Positions 15,018 through 24,702 are shown, counted from the stretch's first letter. The stretch: 64,000 nt of DNA from Rosettibacter firmus (GCF_036860695.1 NZ_JAYKGJ010000001.1:1426001-1490000); one strand, 5' to 3'. Translations and numbers: made by a program. The notes: generated by a model not told the origin, from the letters alone.

Positions 15018-16555
15018 TCGAAACAAAAGGCACAATTCACGACGAAAACTTATTCCCTCATCGTCATGTCTCAAAAGAAAAGCTTTTTAAAATAATAGCA
15101 GAATTTTCTACAGACTGGATTTACTGGCTCGATCCTCATAATAAAATCACATATATGTCACCTTCCTGCAGATATATTACAGGGTACTCAAAAGAAGAAT
15201 TTTTAAAAGATCGAAGTCTTTTAATTAAAATAGTAGATAAAACAGATTTAGAAAAATTTATTAATCATACACGTGAAATTTTAAAAGGGAAAATTTTCTG
15301 TTCATTCGAGTTTATGATTGTAACTAAAAATGGTGAAAAAAGATTTATCTCACATACCTGTCAAGCAGTTTATGATGATAACAATAAGTATATCGGTAGA
15401 TATATCAGTAATAGAGACATTACTGAAATTAAAAATGCCTGGGAAAAACTTGATGAAAAAAACAAAATGTTAACAAATATTTATAATGATGCCTCAATTG
15501 GAACTTATCAAATTTATCCAGATGGTAAACTAAGATTTGCCAATGATGTATTCATTAAAATGCTTGGTTATAATAACCTGGATGAATTGAAAAAATTAAA
15601 TTTTGAAAAGGACATCTTTCAAAATGAAGAGGATAGAAATTATCTAAAAAAAATTCTGCTACATAAAAATAGAATTAAAAATTTAGAATCAACCTGCAAG
15701 AAAAAAGATGGAACAAGAATTTATATTATTGAACAAATTACACCTGTAAAAGATGATAATGGCAGAATAATTTATTATGAAAGCATGGTACAAAATATTA
15801 CAGATAAGAAAAAGACAAAAGAATTATTAATTGAGGCAGAGACTAAAAAACAAACCCTTGAAAAATTAAAAGCAGAATTTCTTGCTACTATCTCTCACGA
15901 AATTAGAACACCAGTAAATATTATAGTTAATTTATCTCAACTCTTAAAAAATGATCTTAATTCAACTAATAATGAAGAAGTAATAGAAAGTGCACATATC
16001 ATCGAAAGTGAAAGCAAAAGAATTCAGAGAACTATTGATTTAATACTGGAGATTGCACAATTAACTTCGGGAACATATGATTTTAAACCACAACCAATTA
16101 ACCTACACAATGATATACTTTTAGATATTATTGAAAAATATAAGCAAGTAGCGAATAAAAAAGGTCTGGATTTTTTATATACTTCTAAAATTAATCGTCC
16201 CTTAACTTTTGCAGATAAGCATTCATGTCAACAGATCTTTTCTCAATTGATTGAAAATGCAATTAAATATACACCCGAAGGAAGAATCGAAATTACATTG
16301 TTCAATAATTCTACTGAAAATATTGCAGTTGAAATTAAAGATACAGGCATTGGGATTAATACAGAATATATTCCTTACTTATTTACAATTTTTTCTCAAG
16401 AAGATAATTCTTATTCACGAATGTTCGAAGGAACTGGATTAGGACTGGCAATTGTAAAAAAGCATTGTGATTTAAATAATGCATCAATAAATGTGGTTAG
16501 TAAAAAAGGTTATGGTTCTTCTTTCACGGTAATATTCAAAAAATACAACGATTAA
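14990..16555 (+). CDS. Soluble PAS-PAS histidine kinase
   Basis: The 521-residue protein has two PAS domains and a kinase core. PAS 1 covers about 28-147 (IIAEFSTDWIYWLDPHNKITYMSPS to YISNRDITEIKN). PAS 2 covers about 160-275 (IYNDASIGTYQIYPDGKLRFAN to MVQNITDKKK). The HisKA domain has His303 (EFLATISHEIRTPVN), and the HATPase domain carries QLIENAIKYTPEG, IKDTGIGI and GTGLGLAIVKKH. No membrane segment is present, so it is a cytoplasmic sensor. The ligand is not identifiable; no obvious haem or flavin motif is seen. No response regulator follows, so it may feed the LytTR regulator upstream or one elsewhere (inference). Confidence 0.9.
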   Translation: MEKSKKNSLIETKGTIHDENLFPHRHVSKEKLFKIIAEFSTDWIYWLDPHNKITYMSPSCRYITGYSKEEFLKDRSLLIKIVDKTDLEKFINHTREILKGKIFCSFEFMIVTKNGEKRFISHTCQAVYDDNNKYIGRYISNRDITEIKNAWEKLDEKNKMLTNIYNDASIGTYQIYPDGKLRFANDVFIKMLGYNNLDELKKLNFEKDIFQNEEDRNYLKKILLHKNRIKNLESTCKKKDGTRIYIIEQITPVKDDNGRIIYYESMVQNITDKKKTKELLIEAETKKQTLEKLKAEFLATISHEIRTPVNIIVNLSQLLKNDLNSTNNEEVIESAHIIESESKRIQRTIDLILEIAQLTSGTYDFKPQPINLHNDILLDIIEKYKQVANKKGLDFLYTSKINRPLTFADKHSCQQIFSQLIENAIKYTPEGRIEITLFNNSTENIAVEIKDTGIGINTEYIPYLFTIFSQEDNSYSRMFEGTGLGLAIVKKHCDLNNASINVVSKKGYGSSFTVIFKKYND

Positions 16556-16638
16556 AAAATATTACCCTCTTCTATTATTTCGGCACTAATTAGATTGTTT
16601 TGCACGCCATAATTCAAAAATTCCATTTCGATTTCATT

Positions 16639-17415
16639 TTAAAGATTAATTACTGGTTGCAATTTATCATCAAGAGTATCTTTATCATATAAAACTTTTT
16701 CAAGGAATAAACCTGATGGTGGTGCAGTATATTTAGAAGGTGTATTTGACTCATTCTCTAAAAAATAGAGCAAGTCATTTTCAGTCAATTTACCTCTTCC
16801 TATTTCAACAAGAACGCCTACCATTCTTCTTACCTGTTTCCATAAAAAATGAGAACCCACAATTCTAATTAATATCATATTATCTGTTTCTTTCATCTGT
16901 ACATCTTCAATTAAAACCTTAGTAGATTTTTCATCTGAATCTAATTCGGCAAAGGACTTAAAATCATGCATACCAATAAAAAGTTTTGAAGCATCTTTCA
17001 TTTTTTTAAAATCGAGTTTATCTTTAATCCACCATACAAAAGGTTTACCAAAAGCAGTTCTTCTTTTTGATATTTGATAAATATAACTTCTTGCTTTAGA
17101 GCTATACCGTGCGTGGAATTTTTGAGTTGTTTTTTCTACTTCAAGAATATTAATATCCGATGGTAACTCATCATTAAGTTTCATTTTAATTATTTCAGGT
17201 GCAAGGACAGTTTGAACATCCATATGAGCAACCTGACATAAAGCATGGACTCCGGCATCTGTTCTGCCGGAGCCCTGAATATCAACCTGTTCTCCCTTAA
17301 AAATTTTTTCTGCTGCTTCAATTAATTTACCCTGAATTGTTTTTGCATTTTTTTGCTTTTGCCAGCCACTATATCTTGTACCTTCATATTCAATATACAA
17401 TTTAAATCTTGCCAT
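16639..17415 (-). CDS. truA: tRNA pseudouridine(38-40) synthase TruA
   Basis: The 258-residue enzyme isomerises uridines 38-40 in the tRNA anticodon stem. The catalytic motif GSGRTDAGVHALCQVAH gives Asp53, and YEGTRYSGWQKQ at the N-terminus and GSHFLWKQVRRMVGVL near the C-terminus are standard TruA blocks. The length is normal. I start it at the ATG at 17415 (MARFKLYIEY). An upstream in-frame start would add 16 residues that are encoded within the rubrerythrin gene and are absent from the family. The gene begins 2 bp after the rubrerythrin stop, so the two are likely translated from one message. Confidence 0.95.
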   Translation of the reverse strand: MARFKLYIEYEGTRYSGWQKQKNAKTIQGKLIEAAEKIFKGEQVDIQGSGRTDAGVHALCQVAHMDVQTVLAPEIIKMKLNDELPSDINILEVEKTTQKFHARYSSKARSYIYQISKRRTAFGKPFVWWIKDKLDFKKMKDASKLFIGMHDFKSFAELDSDEKSTKVLIEDVQMKETDNMILIRIVGSHFLWKQVRRMVGVLVEIGRGKLTENDLLYFLENESNTPSKYTAPPSGLFLEKVLYDKDTLDDKLQPVINL

Positions 17416-17417
17416 TA

Positions 17418-17915
17418 TTATACCTGAATATATTTTTCCGGTAATGCACCACAAATTGGACATTTATCTTTTGGTTTCCCAAATTCAATATGACCACAGA
17501 CCGGACATAAATAAATTTCAGAAATATCCAGATCTTTCCCCTGTTCAACAGCCTGTAAAGCTAACTTATAAAGTTCTGCATGAACTTTTTCTGCTTCGAG
17601 TGCATATTTAAACATTCTCTTTGCTTTATGATTTTCTTTTTCTGCCTGTTCAAACATTGGTGGATACATTTCAGTAAATTCATAAGTTTCGCCTGCTATT
17701 GCTGCTTTTAAGTTATCAACAGTCTTACCAATTCCATCCATTGCATTTAAATGTCCTTCTGCATGAATACGTTCTGCTTCAGCCGCTGTTTTAAATAATT
17801 TTGCAATATTTGGAAAACCTTCTCTTTCGGCAACTTTAGCAAATGCTCTGTATTTTTGATTAGCTTGACTTTCACCTGCAAATGCTTCTTTTAAGTTTTC
17901 CTGTGTTGATGGCAT
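17418..17915 (-). CDS. Rubrerythrin
   Basis: The 165-residue protein has a ferritin-like diiron four-helix domain with the Glu ligands in AFAGESQANQKYRAFA, AEAERIHAEGHL, AIAGETYEFTEMYP and ALEAEKVHAELY. A C-terminal rubredoxin-like domain carries CPVCGH and CPICGALPEKYIQ. Rubrerythrins reduce hydrogen peroxide in anaerobes and microaerophiles. I use the ATG at 17915, which follows GGAGG by 5 nt. An in-frame TTG upstream overlaps that site. A rubrerythrin suits the anaerobic or microaerobic lifestyle implied by the hydrogenase genes in this window. Confidence 0.94.
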   Translation of the reverse strand: MPSTQENLKEAFAGESQANQKYRAFAKVAEREGFPNIAKLFKTAAEAERIHAEGHLNAMDGIGKTVDNLKAAIAGETYEFTEMYPPMFEQAEKENHKAKRMFKYALEAEKVHAELYKLALQAVEQGKDLDISEIYLCPVCGHIEFGKPKDKCPICGALPEKYIQV

Positions 17916-17947
17916 ACTATCCTCCAATTATTTATTGAACGAAAATT

Positions 17948-19585
17948 TTATTTTTCCATCATGAACGGATATCGATAATTTTTTGGAGGAACAAAATTTT
18001 CTTTTATTGTTCTTGCCGAAACCCATCTTAATAAGTTAAGATAACTTCCAGCTTTATCATTTGTTCCGCTTGCTCGTGCACCACCAAATGGTTGCTGACC
18101 AACTACAGCTCCAGTAGGCTTATCGTTAATGTAAAAATTTCCTGCTGAATGTGTTAGAATCTTATCAGCTAATTCAATTGCTTTTCGATCCTGTGCAAAT
18201 ATAGAACCGGTTAGTGAATATGGAGAAGTTTCGTCGCACAAGTGAAGTGTTTCTTCGTATTTATCATCATCGTAAACATAAATTGTAAGAACCGGTCCAA
18301 AAATTTCTTCTTCCATAGTTTTAAATTTGGGATTTGTTGTAAGAATAATTGTTGGTTCTATAAAATATCCAATTGAATCATCATAATTACCACCAGAAAT
18401 AATTTCAGCTTCCGAAGAATTCTTTGCATATTCAATATAACTTGTGATAGATGCAAAAGCATTTTTATCAATTACAGCATTCATAAAATTTGTGAAGTCA
18501 AGAACGTCTCCCATTTTAATTGTTTTAAGTTCACTAATTAGATAATCTTTTAATTTATTCCAGATAGATTTTGGAATATATGCACGAGAGGCAGCAGAAC
18601 ATTTTTGTCCCTGATATTCAAATGCACCGCGAATCAAAGCTACACCAAGAGCTTCGATATCTGCACTTGAATGAGCAAAAACAAAATCTTTTCCACCTGT
18701 TTCTCCAACAAGTCGTGGATATGATTTATACTTCGACAAATTATTTGCAGCTGTTCTCCACATTGCTTGAAAAGTTGGTGTACTACCAGTAAAATGAATC
18801 CCACCAAAATATTCTGATTCCATTACAATGCTTCCAATTTTCGAACCTGATCCGGGAATAAAATTAATTACACCTTCGGGTAATCCAGCTGCTTCGAGTA
18901 ATTTCATAATCCAGTAAGCTGAATAAACTGCACTTGAAGCTGGTTTAAGTAATGCAACGTTTCCCATAATTGCTGGCGATGTGGGAAGGTTTCCACAAAT
19001 CGAAGTGAAATTAAATGGTGCAACAGCAAATATAAAACCTTCAAGAGGACGATATTCCATTCTATTCCACATACCAACTGGAGAATGAAGGGGTTGTTCT
19101 TCATAAATTTTCATTGCATAGTATGCATTAAACCTGAAAAAGTCACTGAGTTCTGCTGCAGAATCTATTTCTGCTTGAAAAACATTTTTACTTTGACCAA
19201 GCATTGTTGCAGCATTTAAGATATATCTCCATTCAGATAAACTAATTAAATCTGCTGCCTTTAAAAATACAGCAATGCGATCGTGCCATTCCATTTTAGA
19301 CCAGATTTTATGAGCTTCCATAGCAGATTCAATTGCCATTTTAATTTCTTTCTCGCCTGCTTTGTGGTATACAGCAAGCACTGTTTTGTGATTGTGTGGA
19401 CAGACACAATTTTCTGTGTCGCCTGTTCTAATTTCTTTACCGCCAATTATTAATGGTATTTCAATTGTTTGATTTACCATTGCATTGAGCTGGTTTTTCA
19501 ATGCTGTACGCTCCGATGTTCCCGGTGCGTAACTTTTTACTGGTTCGTTTGGCGGAAAGGGTACATTAAATTTTGCATTTGCCAT
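17948..19585 (-). CDS. pruA: L-glutamate gamma-semialdehyde (1-pyrroline-5-carboxylate) dehydrogenase
   Basis: The 545-residue aldehyde dehydrogenase has catalytic Cys329 (YQGQKCSAASR) and Glu295 (RLVGETGGKDFVFAH), with the cofactor-binding stretch APFNFTSICGNLPTSPAIMGNVALLKPA. The GNL-PTSPAIMGN form, the long N-terminus and the C-terminal ending QQPFGGARASGTNDKAGS are features of the single-function group of P5C dehydrogenases. It oxidises glutamate semialdehyde to glutamate with NAD in proline degradation. No proline dehydrogenase gene is next to it. The rubrerythrin gene follows 33 bp downstream on the same strand, perhaps as a separate unit with its own strong ribosome binding site. Confidence 0.93.
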   Translation of the reverse strand: MANAKFNVPFPPNEPVKSYAPGTSERTALKNQLNAMVNQTIEIPLIIGGKEIRTGDTENCVCPHNHKTVLAVYHKAGEKEIKMAIESAMEAHKIWSKMEWHDRIAVFLKAADLISLSEWRYILNAATMLGQSKNVFQAEIDSAAELSDFFRFNAYYAMKIYEEQPLHSPVGMWNRMEYRPLEGFIFAVAPFNFTSICGNLPTSPAIMGNVALLKPASSAVYSAYWIMKLLEAAGLPEGVINFIPGSGSKIGSIVMESEYFGGIHFTGSTPTFQAMWRTAANNLSKYKSYPRLVGETGGKDFVFAHSSADIEALGVALIRGAFEYQGQKCSAASRAYIPKSIWNKLKDYLISELKTIKMGDVLDFTNFMNAVIDKNAFASITSYIEYAKNSSEAEIISGGNYDDSIGYFIEPTIILTTNPKFKTMEEEIFGPVLTIYVYDDDKYEETLHLCDETSPYSLTGSIFAQDRKAIELADKILTHSAGNFYINDKPTGAVVGQQPFGGARASGTNDKAGSYLNLLRWVSARTIKENFVPPKNYRYPFMMEK

Positions 19586-19793
19586 AAATTACCTTTTAAT
19601 TGTGTTTGTATTTGATATCCAAAATTATGAAAAATTATCCTCGCTTTTTGAATGTTTTTACTTTTACGAAATAACTTTCCTTCGTTGCTTGTTGATTAAG
19701 AATTATTTACTTTTTAGTGGTTCTATGAAAATGCTTTGATTTTTTGTGCGTTACGTTAGCTAAAAATGATTTATAAGTTCAGGAGCTGAAGTT

Positions 19794-21113
19794 ATGAAAA
19801 TAGTTTTGTTCATATTACTCTTTCTATCATTTTTAGATACTTCAAATTCACCTTCCAAAATTTTTGTTATTAAAATTGATGGGACTATAAATCCAGTTGC
19901 AGCAAGTTACATTCACGATTCTATTGAAAAAGCAATAGAAGAAAATGCAGAATGCTTGATAATCGAATTAAATACTCCCGGTGGATTACTTAAATCAACA
20001 AGATTAATTGTTAGCGATTTACTTTCTTCTGAAATTCCAATCGTAGTTTATGTCTATCCTTCCGGTGCACAAGCAGCATCTGCCGGTGTATTTATAACTC
20101 TTGCATCTCATATAGCTGCTATGGCTCATGGAACAAACATTGGTGCTGCTCATCCCGTTATGATGAGTGAAGGTGGTGCACAAAATAAAAAAGATAGTAC
20201 CGATGTAATGATGGAAAAAGCTACTAATGATGCAGCTGCATTTATTAGAAGTATTGCTGAAAAAAGAAATAGAAATGTCAGCTGGGCAGAAAAAGCTGTT
20301 CGTCAAAGTCTTTCTTTATCAGAAACAGAAGCATTAAAAGAGAACGTAATTGATTTGATTGCAAAAAATCTCGATAGCCTTATCATTCAACTCGATGGTA
20401 AAAAAGTTGAAACTGCAAAAGGTATTAAAACAATTAATACTAAAAATGCAAATCTGCATTTTATCGAAATGAGTATTATTCAAAAAATTCTTGATATCGT
20501 AAGCGATCCAAATGTTGCTTATATTTTATTGATGATTGGAATATATGGATTAATTTTCGAATTAAGTAATCCTGGCTCAATTCTTCCTGGAATTGTTGGA
20601 GTTATTTGTCTTGTGCTTGCTTTCTATTCTCTTCATACTCTACCAATTAATTATGCTGGATTGGGATTAATACTTTTTGCAATACTACTTTTTATTGCAG
20701 AAATAAAAGTTGTAAGTCATGGCTTATTAACTGCAGGTGGAATCATTTCTTTTGTTATAGGTTCTTTAATGCTCATAAATACAGATATTTCTAATGACTT
20801 TTTGAATATTTCTTTAACTGTAATAATTACAGTAACAATTTTAACCGCATTGTTTTTTGCATTCGCACTTGGCAAAGGAATCTCTGCACAAAAAATGAAA
20901 CCGACTACAGGTACCGAAGGAATGATAGGTGAAGTTGGGAAAGCATTATCGAAAATAAGTTCTGATTCTGGTGGACAAATACTTCTTCATGGCGAAATCT
21001 GGTTTGCAACATGCAAGGGAGATGAAATTAACGAAGGAGAACCTGTCAAAGTAATTGCAAGAAAAGATTTGAATTTAATAGTCGAAAAATTTATAGAAAA
21101 TAATAACAAATAG
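19794..21113 (+). CDS. NfeD-family membrane serine protease (long form with ClpP-like domain)
   Basis: The 439-residue protein has a signal segment (1-20). A ClpP-class serine protease domain follows (about 24-215), with the motif LNTPGGLLKSTRLIV and the nucleophile region SGAQAASAGVFITLASH. Four to five membrane segments (about 235-355) and a C-terminal OB-fold NfeD domain (about 370-435, GTEGMIGEVGKAL and ARKDLNLIVEK) complete it. In archaea the related protease cleaves the C-terminal part of its stomatin partner. The stomatin gene follows 30 bp downstream, giving the classical NfeD-stomatin pair. The start has a GGAG site at the right distance. Confidence 0.93.
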   Translation: MKIVLFILLFLSFLDTSNSPSKIFVIKIDGTINPVAASYIHDSIEKAIEENAECLIIELNTPGGLLKSTRLIVSDLLSSEIPIVVYVYPSGAQAASAGVFITLASHIAAMAHGTNIGAAHPVMMSEGGAQNKKDSTDVMMEKATNDAAAFIRSIAEKRNRNVSWAEKAVRQSLSLSETEALKENVIDLIAKNLDSLIIQLDGKKVETAKGIKTINTKNANLHFIEMSIIQKILDIVSDPNVAYILLMIGIYGLIFELSNPGSILPGIVGVICLVLAFYSLHTLPINYAGLGLILFAILLFIAEIKVVSHGLLTAGGIISFVIGSLMLINTDISNDFLNISLTVIITVTILTALFFAFALGKGISAQKMKPTTGTEGMIGEVGKALSKISSDSGGQILLHGEIWFATCKGDEINEGEPVKVIARKDLNLIVEKFIENNNK

Positions 21114-21143
21114 AATTTCTCATTAGACAAGGAGAAAATTGAA

Positions 21144-21920
21144 ATGGGACCAGAAAATATAACTGTTACTTTTATAATAATAATGTTTGTAATTATCATA
21201 CTAGCAAGTGCAATCAGAATTTTACGAGAATATGAACGCGGTGTAATTTTTAGATTAGGAAGATTAATTCCAACTAAAGGTCCAGGATTAATTTTCTTAA
21301 TTCCTATTGTAGATAGAATGGTTCGTGTAAGCTTAAGAGTTGTTGCAATGGAAGTTCCACCACAGGATGTTATTACAAAAGATAATATTTCTATTAAAGT
21401 AAGTGCTGTTGTTTATTTTAGAGTTATCGATGCTGCAAAGGCTGTTGTTGAAGTTGAAAATTATTTATATGCAACTTCACAACTTGCACAAACCACATTA
21501 AGAAGTATGCTGGGTCAATCTGAACTTGATGAACTTTTAACTGAACGAGACAAAATTAATAGACATTTACAAGAAACTATTGATACTCACACTGCACCAT
21601 GGGGTATTAAAGTTTCTCTTGTAGAAGTAAAGAATGTTGATTTACCAGTTGAAATGCAGAGAGCTATTGCACGTCAGGCAGAAGCAGAAAGAGAAAGAAG
21701 AGCAAAAGTTATTCACGCTGAAGGTGAATATCAGGCTGCTCAGCGTCTTGCAGATGCATCGAATATAATAAGCAGTTCACCTTATGCATTACAATTAAGA
21801 TTCTTACAAACATTAATAGAAGTTGCAGCAGAAAAAAATTCTACAACAATCTTTCCTGTTCCAATTGATTTGTTTAAACCATTTTTAGATTTAATGGAGA
21901 AAGCAAAGAAAGAAAAATGA
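21144..21920 (+). CDS. Stomatin-like SPFH protein (slipin), NfeD partner
   Basis: The 258-residue protein has one N-terminal membrane segment (about 8-24). An SPFH domain follows, beginning [31 protein letters not shown] and including [22 protein letters not shown] helical region holds [29 protein letters not shown], and the hydrophobic C-terminal tail is of the kind cut by NfeD proteases in archaea. It forms oligomeric membrane scaffolds. AAGGAG precedes the ATG. The radical SAM gene starts only 12 bp after its stop, so the AmmeMemoRadiSam genes may share this transcript. Confidence 0.94.
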   Translation: MGPENITVTFIIIMFVIIILASAIRILREYERGVIFRLGRLIPTKGPGLIFLIPIVDRMVRVSLRVVAMEVPPQDVITKDNISIKVSAVVYFRVIDAAKAVVEVENYLYATSQLAQTTLRSMLGQSELDELLTERDKINRHLQETIDTHTAPWGIKVSLVEVKNVDLPVEMQRAIARQAEAERERRAKVIHAEGEYQAAQRLADASNIISSSPYALQLRFLQTLIEVAAEKNSTTIFPVPIDLFKPFLDLMEKAKKEK

Positions 21921-21932
21921 TTTTTATATAAA

Positions 21933-23165
21933 ATGATAACCCGAAATTTATCGCGCAGAAAATTCATTGAAACAGGAATTTTGTTAAGCAGTGCGTATGC
22001 TTTCATTTCCGCTTTTCCAGAAGAGTTGCTTGCATTTATAAATAATAAATTACAATCAGATTACCAAAAAGAACTTTATAAATATTCACCTGTTGCTCGT
22101 TACTGGATTTCAACAGAGACAAAAAATGTTAATTGTCAATCCTGCCATTCATTAAATCAAATTTCCGGGATCGAACAATATGATCACAAAGAAAAAATTA
22201 TTAAATGTTTATTATGTGCTCAGGGTTGTATAATTAAAGAAGGAAAACGTGGAAAATGCCGTGCAAGAATTAATATAAATGGAAAATTAAAAAGTCTTGT
22301 TTACGGGAGACCTGTTTCTATTCATATTGATCCAATTGAGAAAAAACCTTTTTATCATTTTCTACCTGGAAGTCTGGCTTTCTCATTAGCAACAGCGGGA
22401 TGTCCATTATCATGTCAGTTCTGTCAGAACTGGGAAATTTCTCAGGCCAAACCAGAAGATTTTCAAGTAAATTATGTTCCACCAGAAAATATTGTTAATT
22501 CTTCTTATTCTCAACATGTACCAGTAATAGCATTCACATATAATGAACCAACAGTCTTTACAGAATATTTAATCGACATTGCTAAACTTGCAAAAAGGAA
22601 AAATATAAGATGTGTTTTAATTAGCTGTGGTTTTATGAACGAAGAGCCATTAAAAGAAATGTGTGAAGTTCTTGATGCTATTAAAATTGATTTGAAAGGA
22701 TTTAGTGAAGAATTTTATCGAAAAGTATCTGCTGCCGAATTAAAACCTGTTTTAAGAAGCATTAAACAAGTAGCTAAAAGTAAAACTCATCTTGAAATTG
22801 TAAATCTTGTTGTTCCAACATTAAATGATTCAGATAAAATGCTAAATGATCTTTGCAACTGGATTGTAAACGAAGTTGGTCCAGATGTTCCAGTACATTT
22901 TACAAGATTTCATCCAGATTATAAATTGCTCAATCTTCCTCCAACTCCAATTTCAACTTTAGAACGCGCACGAAATATTGCAATGTCTAAAGGAATTCAT
23001 TATGCTTTTATTGGTAATGTGCCGGGTCATCCGGGTAATTCAACATATTGTCCAAATTGTAAAAAAATTGTAATTAAAAGAACAGGAATGTTTACAACAG
23101 AAATAAACTTAAAGAATGGTAGATGTGAATATTGCAATTATAAAATTTCTGGAGTATGGAAATAA
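21933..23165 (+). CDS. amrS: AmmeMemoRadiSam system radical SAM enzyme with Tat signal and an extra CxxCH
   Basis: The 410-residue protein opens with a twin-arginine signal (NLSRRKFIETG, then a hydrophobic stretch), predicting export. The radical SAM cluster is CX3CX2C at Cys157, Cys161 and Cys164 (AGCPLSCQFCQNWEIS). Before it lies the family's Cys-rich N-terminal block (Cys92, 95, 99 and 109, KCLLCAQGC). The C-terminus has a two-CxxC zinc ribbon (CPNCKK and CEYCNYKISGVW). Unusual here is CQSCH at 68-72, a perfect c-type haem attachment motif in an added segment. The biochemical role of AmmeMemoRadiSam systems is not established. It follows the stomatin gene by 12 bp and precedes the B/A fusion. 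Confidence 0.9.
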   Translation: MITRNLSRRKFIETGILLSSAYAFISAFPEELLAFINNKLQSDYQKELYKYSPVARYWISTETKNVNCQSCHSLNQISGIEQYDHKEKIIKCLLCAQGCIIKEGKRGKCRARININGKLKSLVYGRPVSIHIDPIEKKPFYHFLPGSLAFSLATAGCPLSCQFCQNWEISQAKPEDFQVNYVPPENIVNSSYSQHVPVIAFTYNEPTVFTEYLIDIAKLAKRKNIRCVLISCGFMNEEPLKEMCEVLDAIKIDLKGFSEEFYRKVSAAELKPVLRSIKQVAKSKTHLEIVNLVVPTLNDSDKMLNDLCNWIVNEVGPDVPVHFTRFHPDYKLLNLPPTPISTLERARNIAMSKGIHYAFIGNVPGHPGNSTYCPNCKKIVIKRTGMFTTEINLKNGRCEYCNYKISGVWK

Positions 23166-23184
23166 TTTAAAAGGAACTATTAAC

Positions 23185-24702
23185 ATGAAAAAGTTTCTTT
23201 ATCTTTTACTTTTTATGATAGCATTTTTTTCCTGTAATGCTAAAAGTACAACAGAAATTGATTCAACTCGATATCCGGTCTTTGCCGGTCAGTTTTATTC
23301 AAATGATTCCACTGTGCTGAAATCACAAATAGAAACTTTTCTTAACAATTCAAAACCAAAAACTGTGGATAGTGTGGTCGCAATTATAGTTCCTCATGCA
23401 GGTTATATTTATTCTGGACAAATTGCAGCCGATGCATTTAATCAGATTAGAAATAATGAATATGATCTTATTGTAATATTAGGAACAAATCATACTACTC
23501 CTAATTTTAATAATATTTCTGTTTATCCAGCTGGTTCATTTGTTACTCCAATAGGTTCATTAAAAATTGATAACGCTTCAGCAAACGAATTATTAAAAAA
23601 AGATCCTGAGATTACTACAAATCTTGCTGTACATGCAAAAGAACATTCAATCGAAGTTCAATTGCCTTTTATAAAATATTTATTTCCGAATACAAAAATT
23701 CTTCCAGTAATAGTTGGTTCTTCGAATATTCAACTGTGCTGTAAATTTGGAAAATCATTAGCAGACATTCTCCATAATAAAAAAGCATTAATTATTGCCA
23801 GTTCAGATTTTTCTCACTATCCAGATTTCGACAATGCAATAAACGTTGACAATACTACATTGAAAGCTATCACACAATTAAATCCAGAAGTGATACTAAA
23901 AACAATAAATAAACAATTAGAAAAGAGAATTCCACAACTTGCTACCTGTGCTTGTGGCGAAGCACCAATTATTGCTGCAATTTGCATAGCAAAAGAATTA
24001 GGTGCTAAAAGTGCAAAAGTTATCAGTTATTCAAACTCTGGATATAATCCTGTGGGGAGTACAGATAGGGTTGTTAGTTACTCGGCTGTTGCTATTACAA
24101 AAGAAAAAGCTTATACGTTTTATGATGTAGATACACTTGTTGTTGATAATAAATATAAACTAACTCTATCTGATAAAAAATTTCTATTAAAATATGCACG
24201 AAAAACACTTGAGCAATATTTTCTAAATCAAACTGTCCCACTGCCTAGAAATATGAATCAAAAACTAAAAATTAAACGTGGTGCTTTTGTTACATTAAAA
24301 AAACTTGGACAGTTACGTGGATGTATCGGTCATATGATAGAAGATACTCCACTTTGTACTGTTGTTGGTGCTATGGCTCTTCAGGCTGCATTTAATGATA
24401 CAAGATTCAGACCACTAACAAAAGAAGAATTAAACCAGATAGAAATCGAAATATCTGTGCTAACTCCTTTCACAAAAATTAAAAGTGCCGATGATATTGT
24501 TTTAGGACGAGATGGTGTAATTGTTAAAAAAGGAAACAAACAGGCAGTCTTTCTTCCTCAAGTAGCTACAGAAACTGGCTGGTCAAAAGAAGAATTTTTA
24601 AATCAACTCTGTTATAAAGCAGGATTAAATGCATACGACTGGAAAAATGCTGAGCTTTTCACTTTTCAAGCAGAAATCTTTAGTGAAAAAGATTTTGAAT
24701 GA
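23185..24702 (+). CDS. amrB: AmmeMemoRadiSam system proteins B and A fused in one lipoprotein
   Basis: The 505-residue protein starts with a lipoprotein signal (LLLFMIAFFSCNAK). Residues about 30-300 are a Memo-like protein B domain with its metal-site blocks VPHAGYIYSGQ, LGTNHT, HAKEHSIEVQLPF, SSDFSHYP and CACGEAPI. Residues about 335-500 are an AMMECR1-like protein A domain with the invariant LRGCIGHM and FNDTRFRPLTKEEL. In many genomes A and B are separate genes; here they are fused. The lipid anchor puts it outside the cytoplasmic membrane, matching the Tat signal of the radical SAM enzyme before it. I use the ATG at 23185 with AAGGA upstream. A longer frame reaching back into the previous gene lacks the signal peptide position. 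Confidence 0.9.
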   Translation: MKKFLYLLLFMIAFFSCNAKSTTEIDSTRYPVFAGQFYSNDSTVLKSQIETFLNNSKPKTVDSVVAIIVPHAGYIYSGQIAADAFNQIRNNEYDLIVILGTNHTTPNFNNISVYPAGSFVTPIGSLKIDNASANELLKKDPEITTNLAVHAKEHSIEVQLPFIKYLFPNTKILPVIVGSSNIQLCCKFGKSLADILHNKKALIIASSDFSHYPDFDNAINVDNTTLKAITQLNPEVILKTINKQLEKRIPQLATCACGEAPIIAAICIAKELGAKSAKVISYSNSGYNPVGSTDRVVSYSAVAITKEKAYTFYDVDTLVVDNKYKLTLSDKKFLLKYARKTLEQYFLNQTVPLPRNMNQKLKIKRGAFVTLKKLGQLRGCIGHMIEDTPLCTVVGAMALQAAFNDTRFRPLTKEELNQIEIEISVLTPFTKIKSADDIVLGRDGVIVKKGNKQAVFLPQVATETGWSKEEFLNQLCYKAGLNAYDWKNAELFTFQAEIFSEKDFE

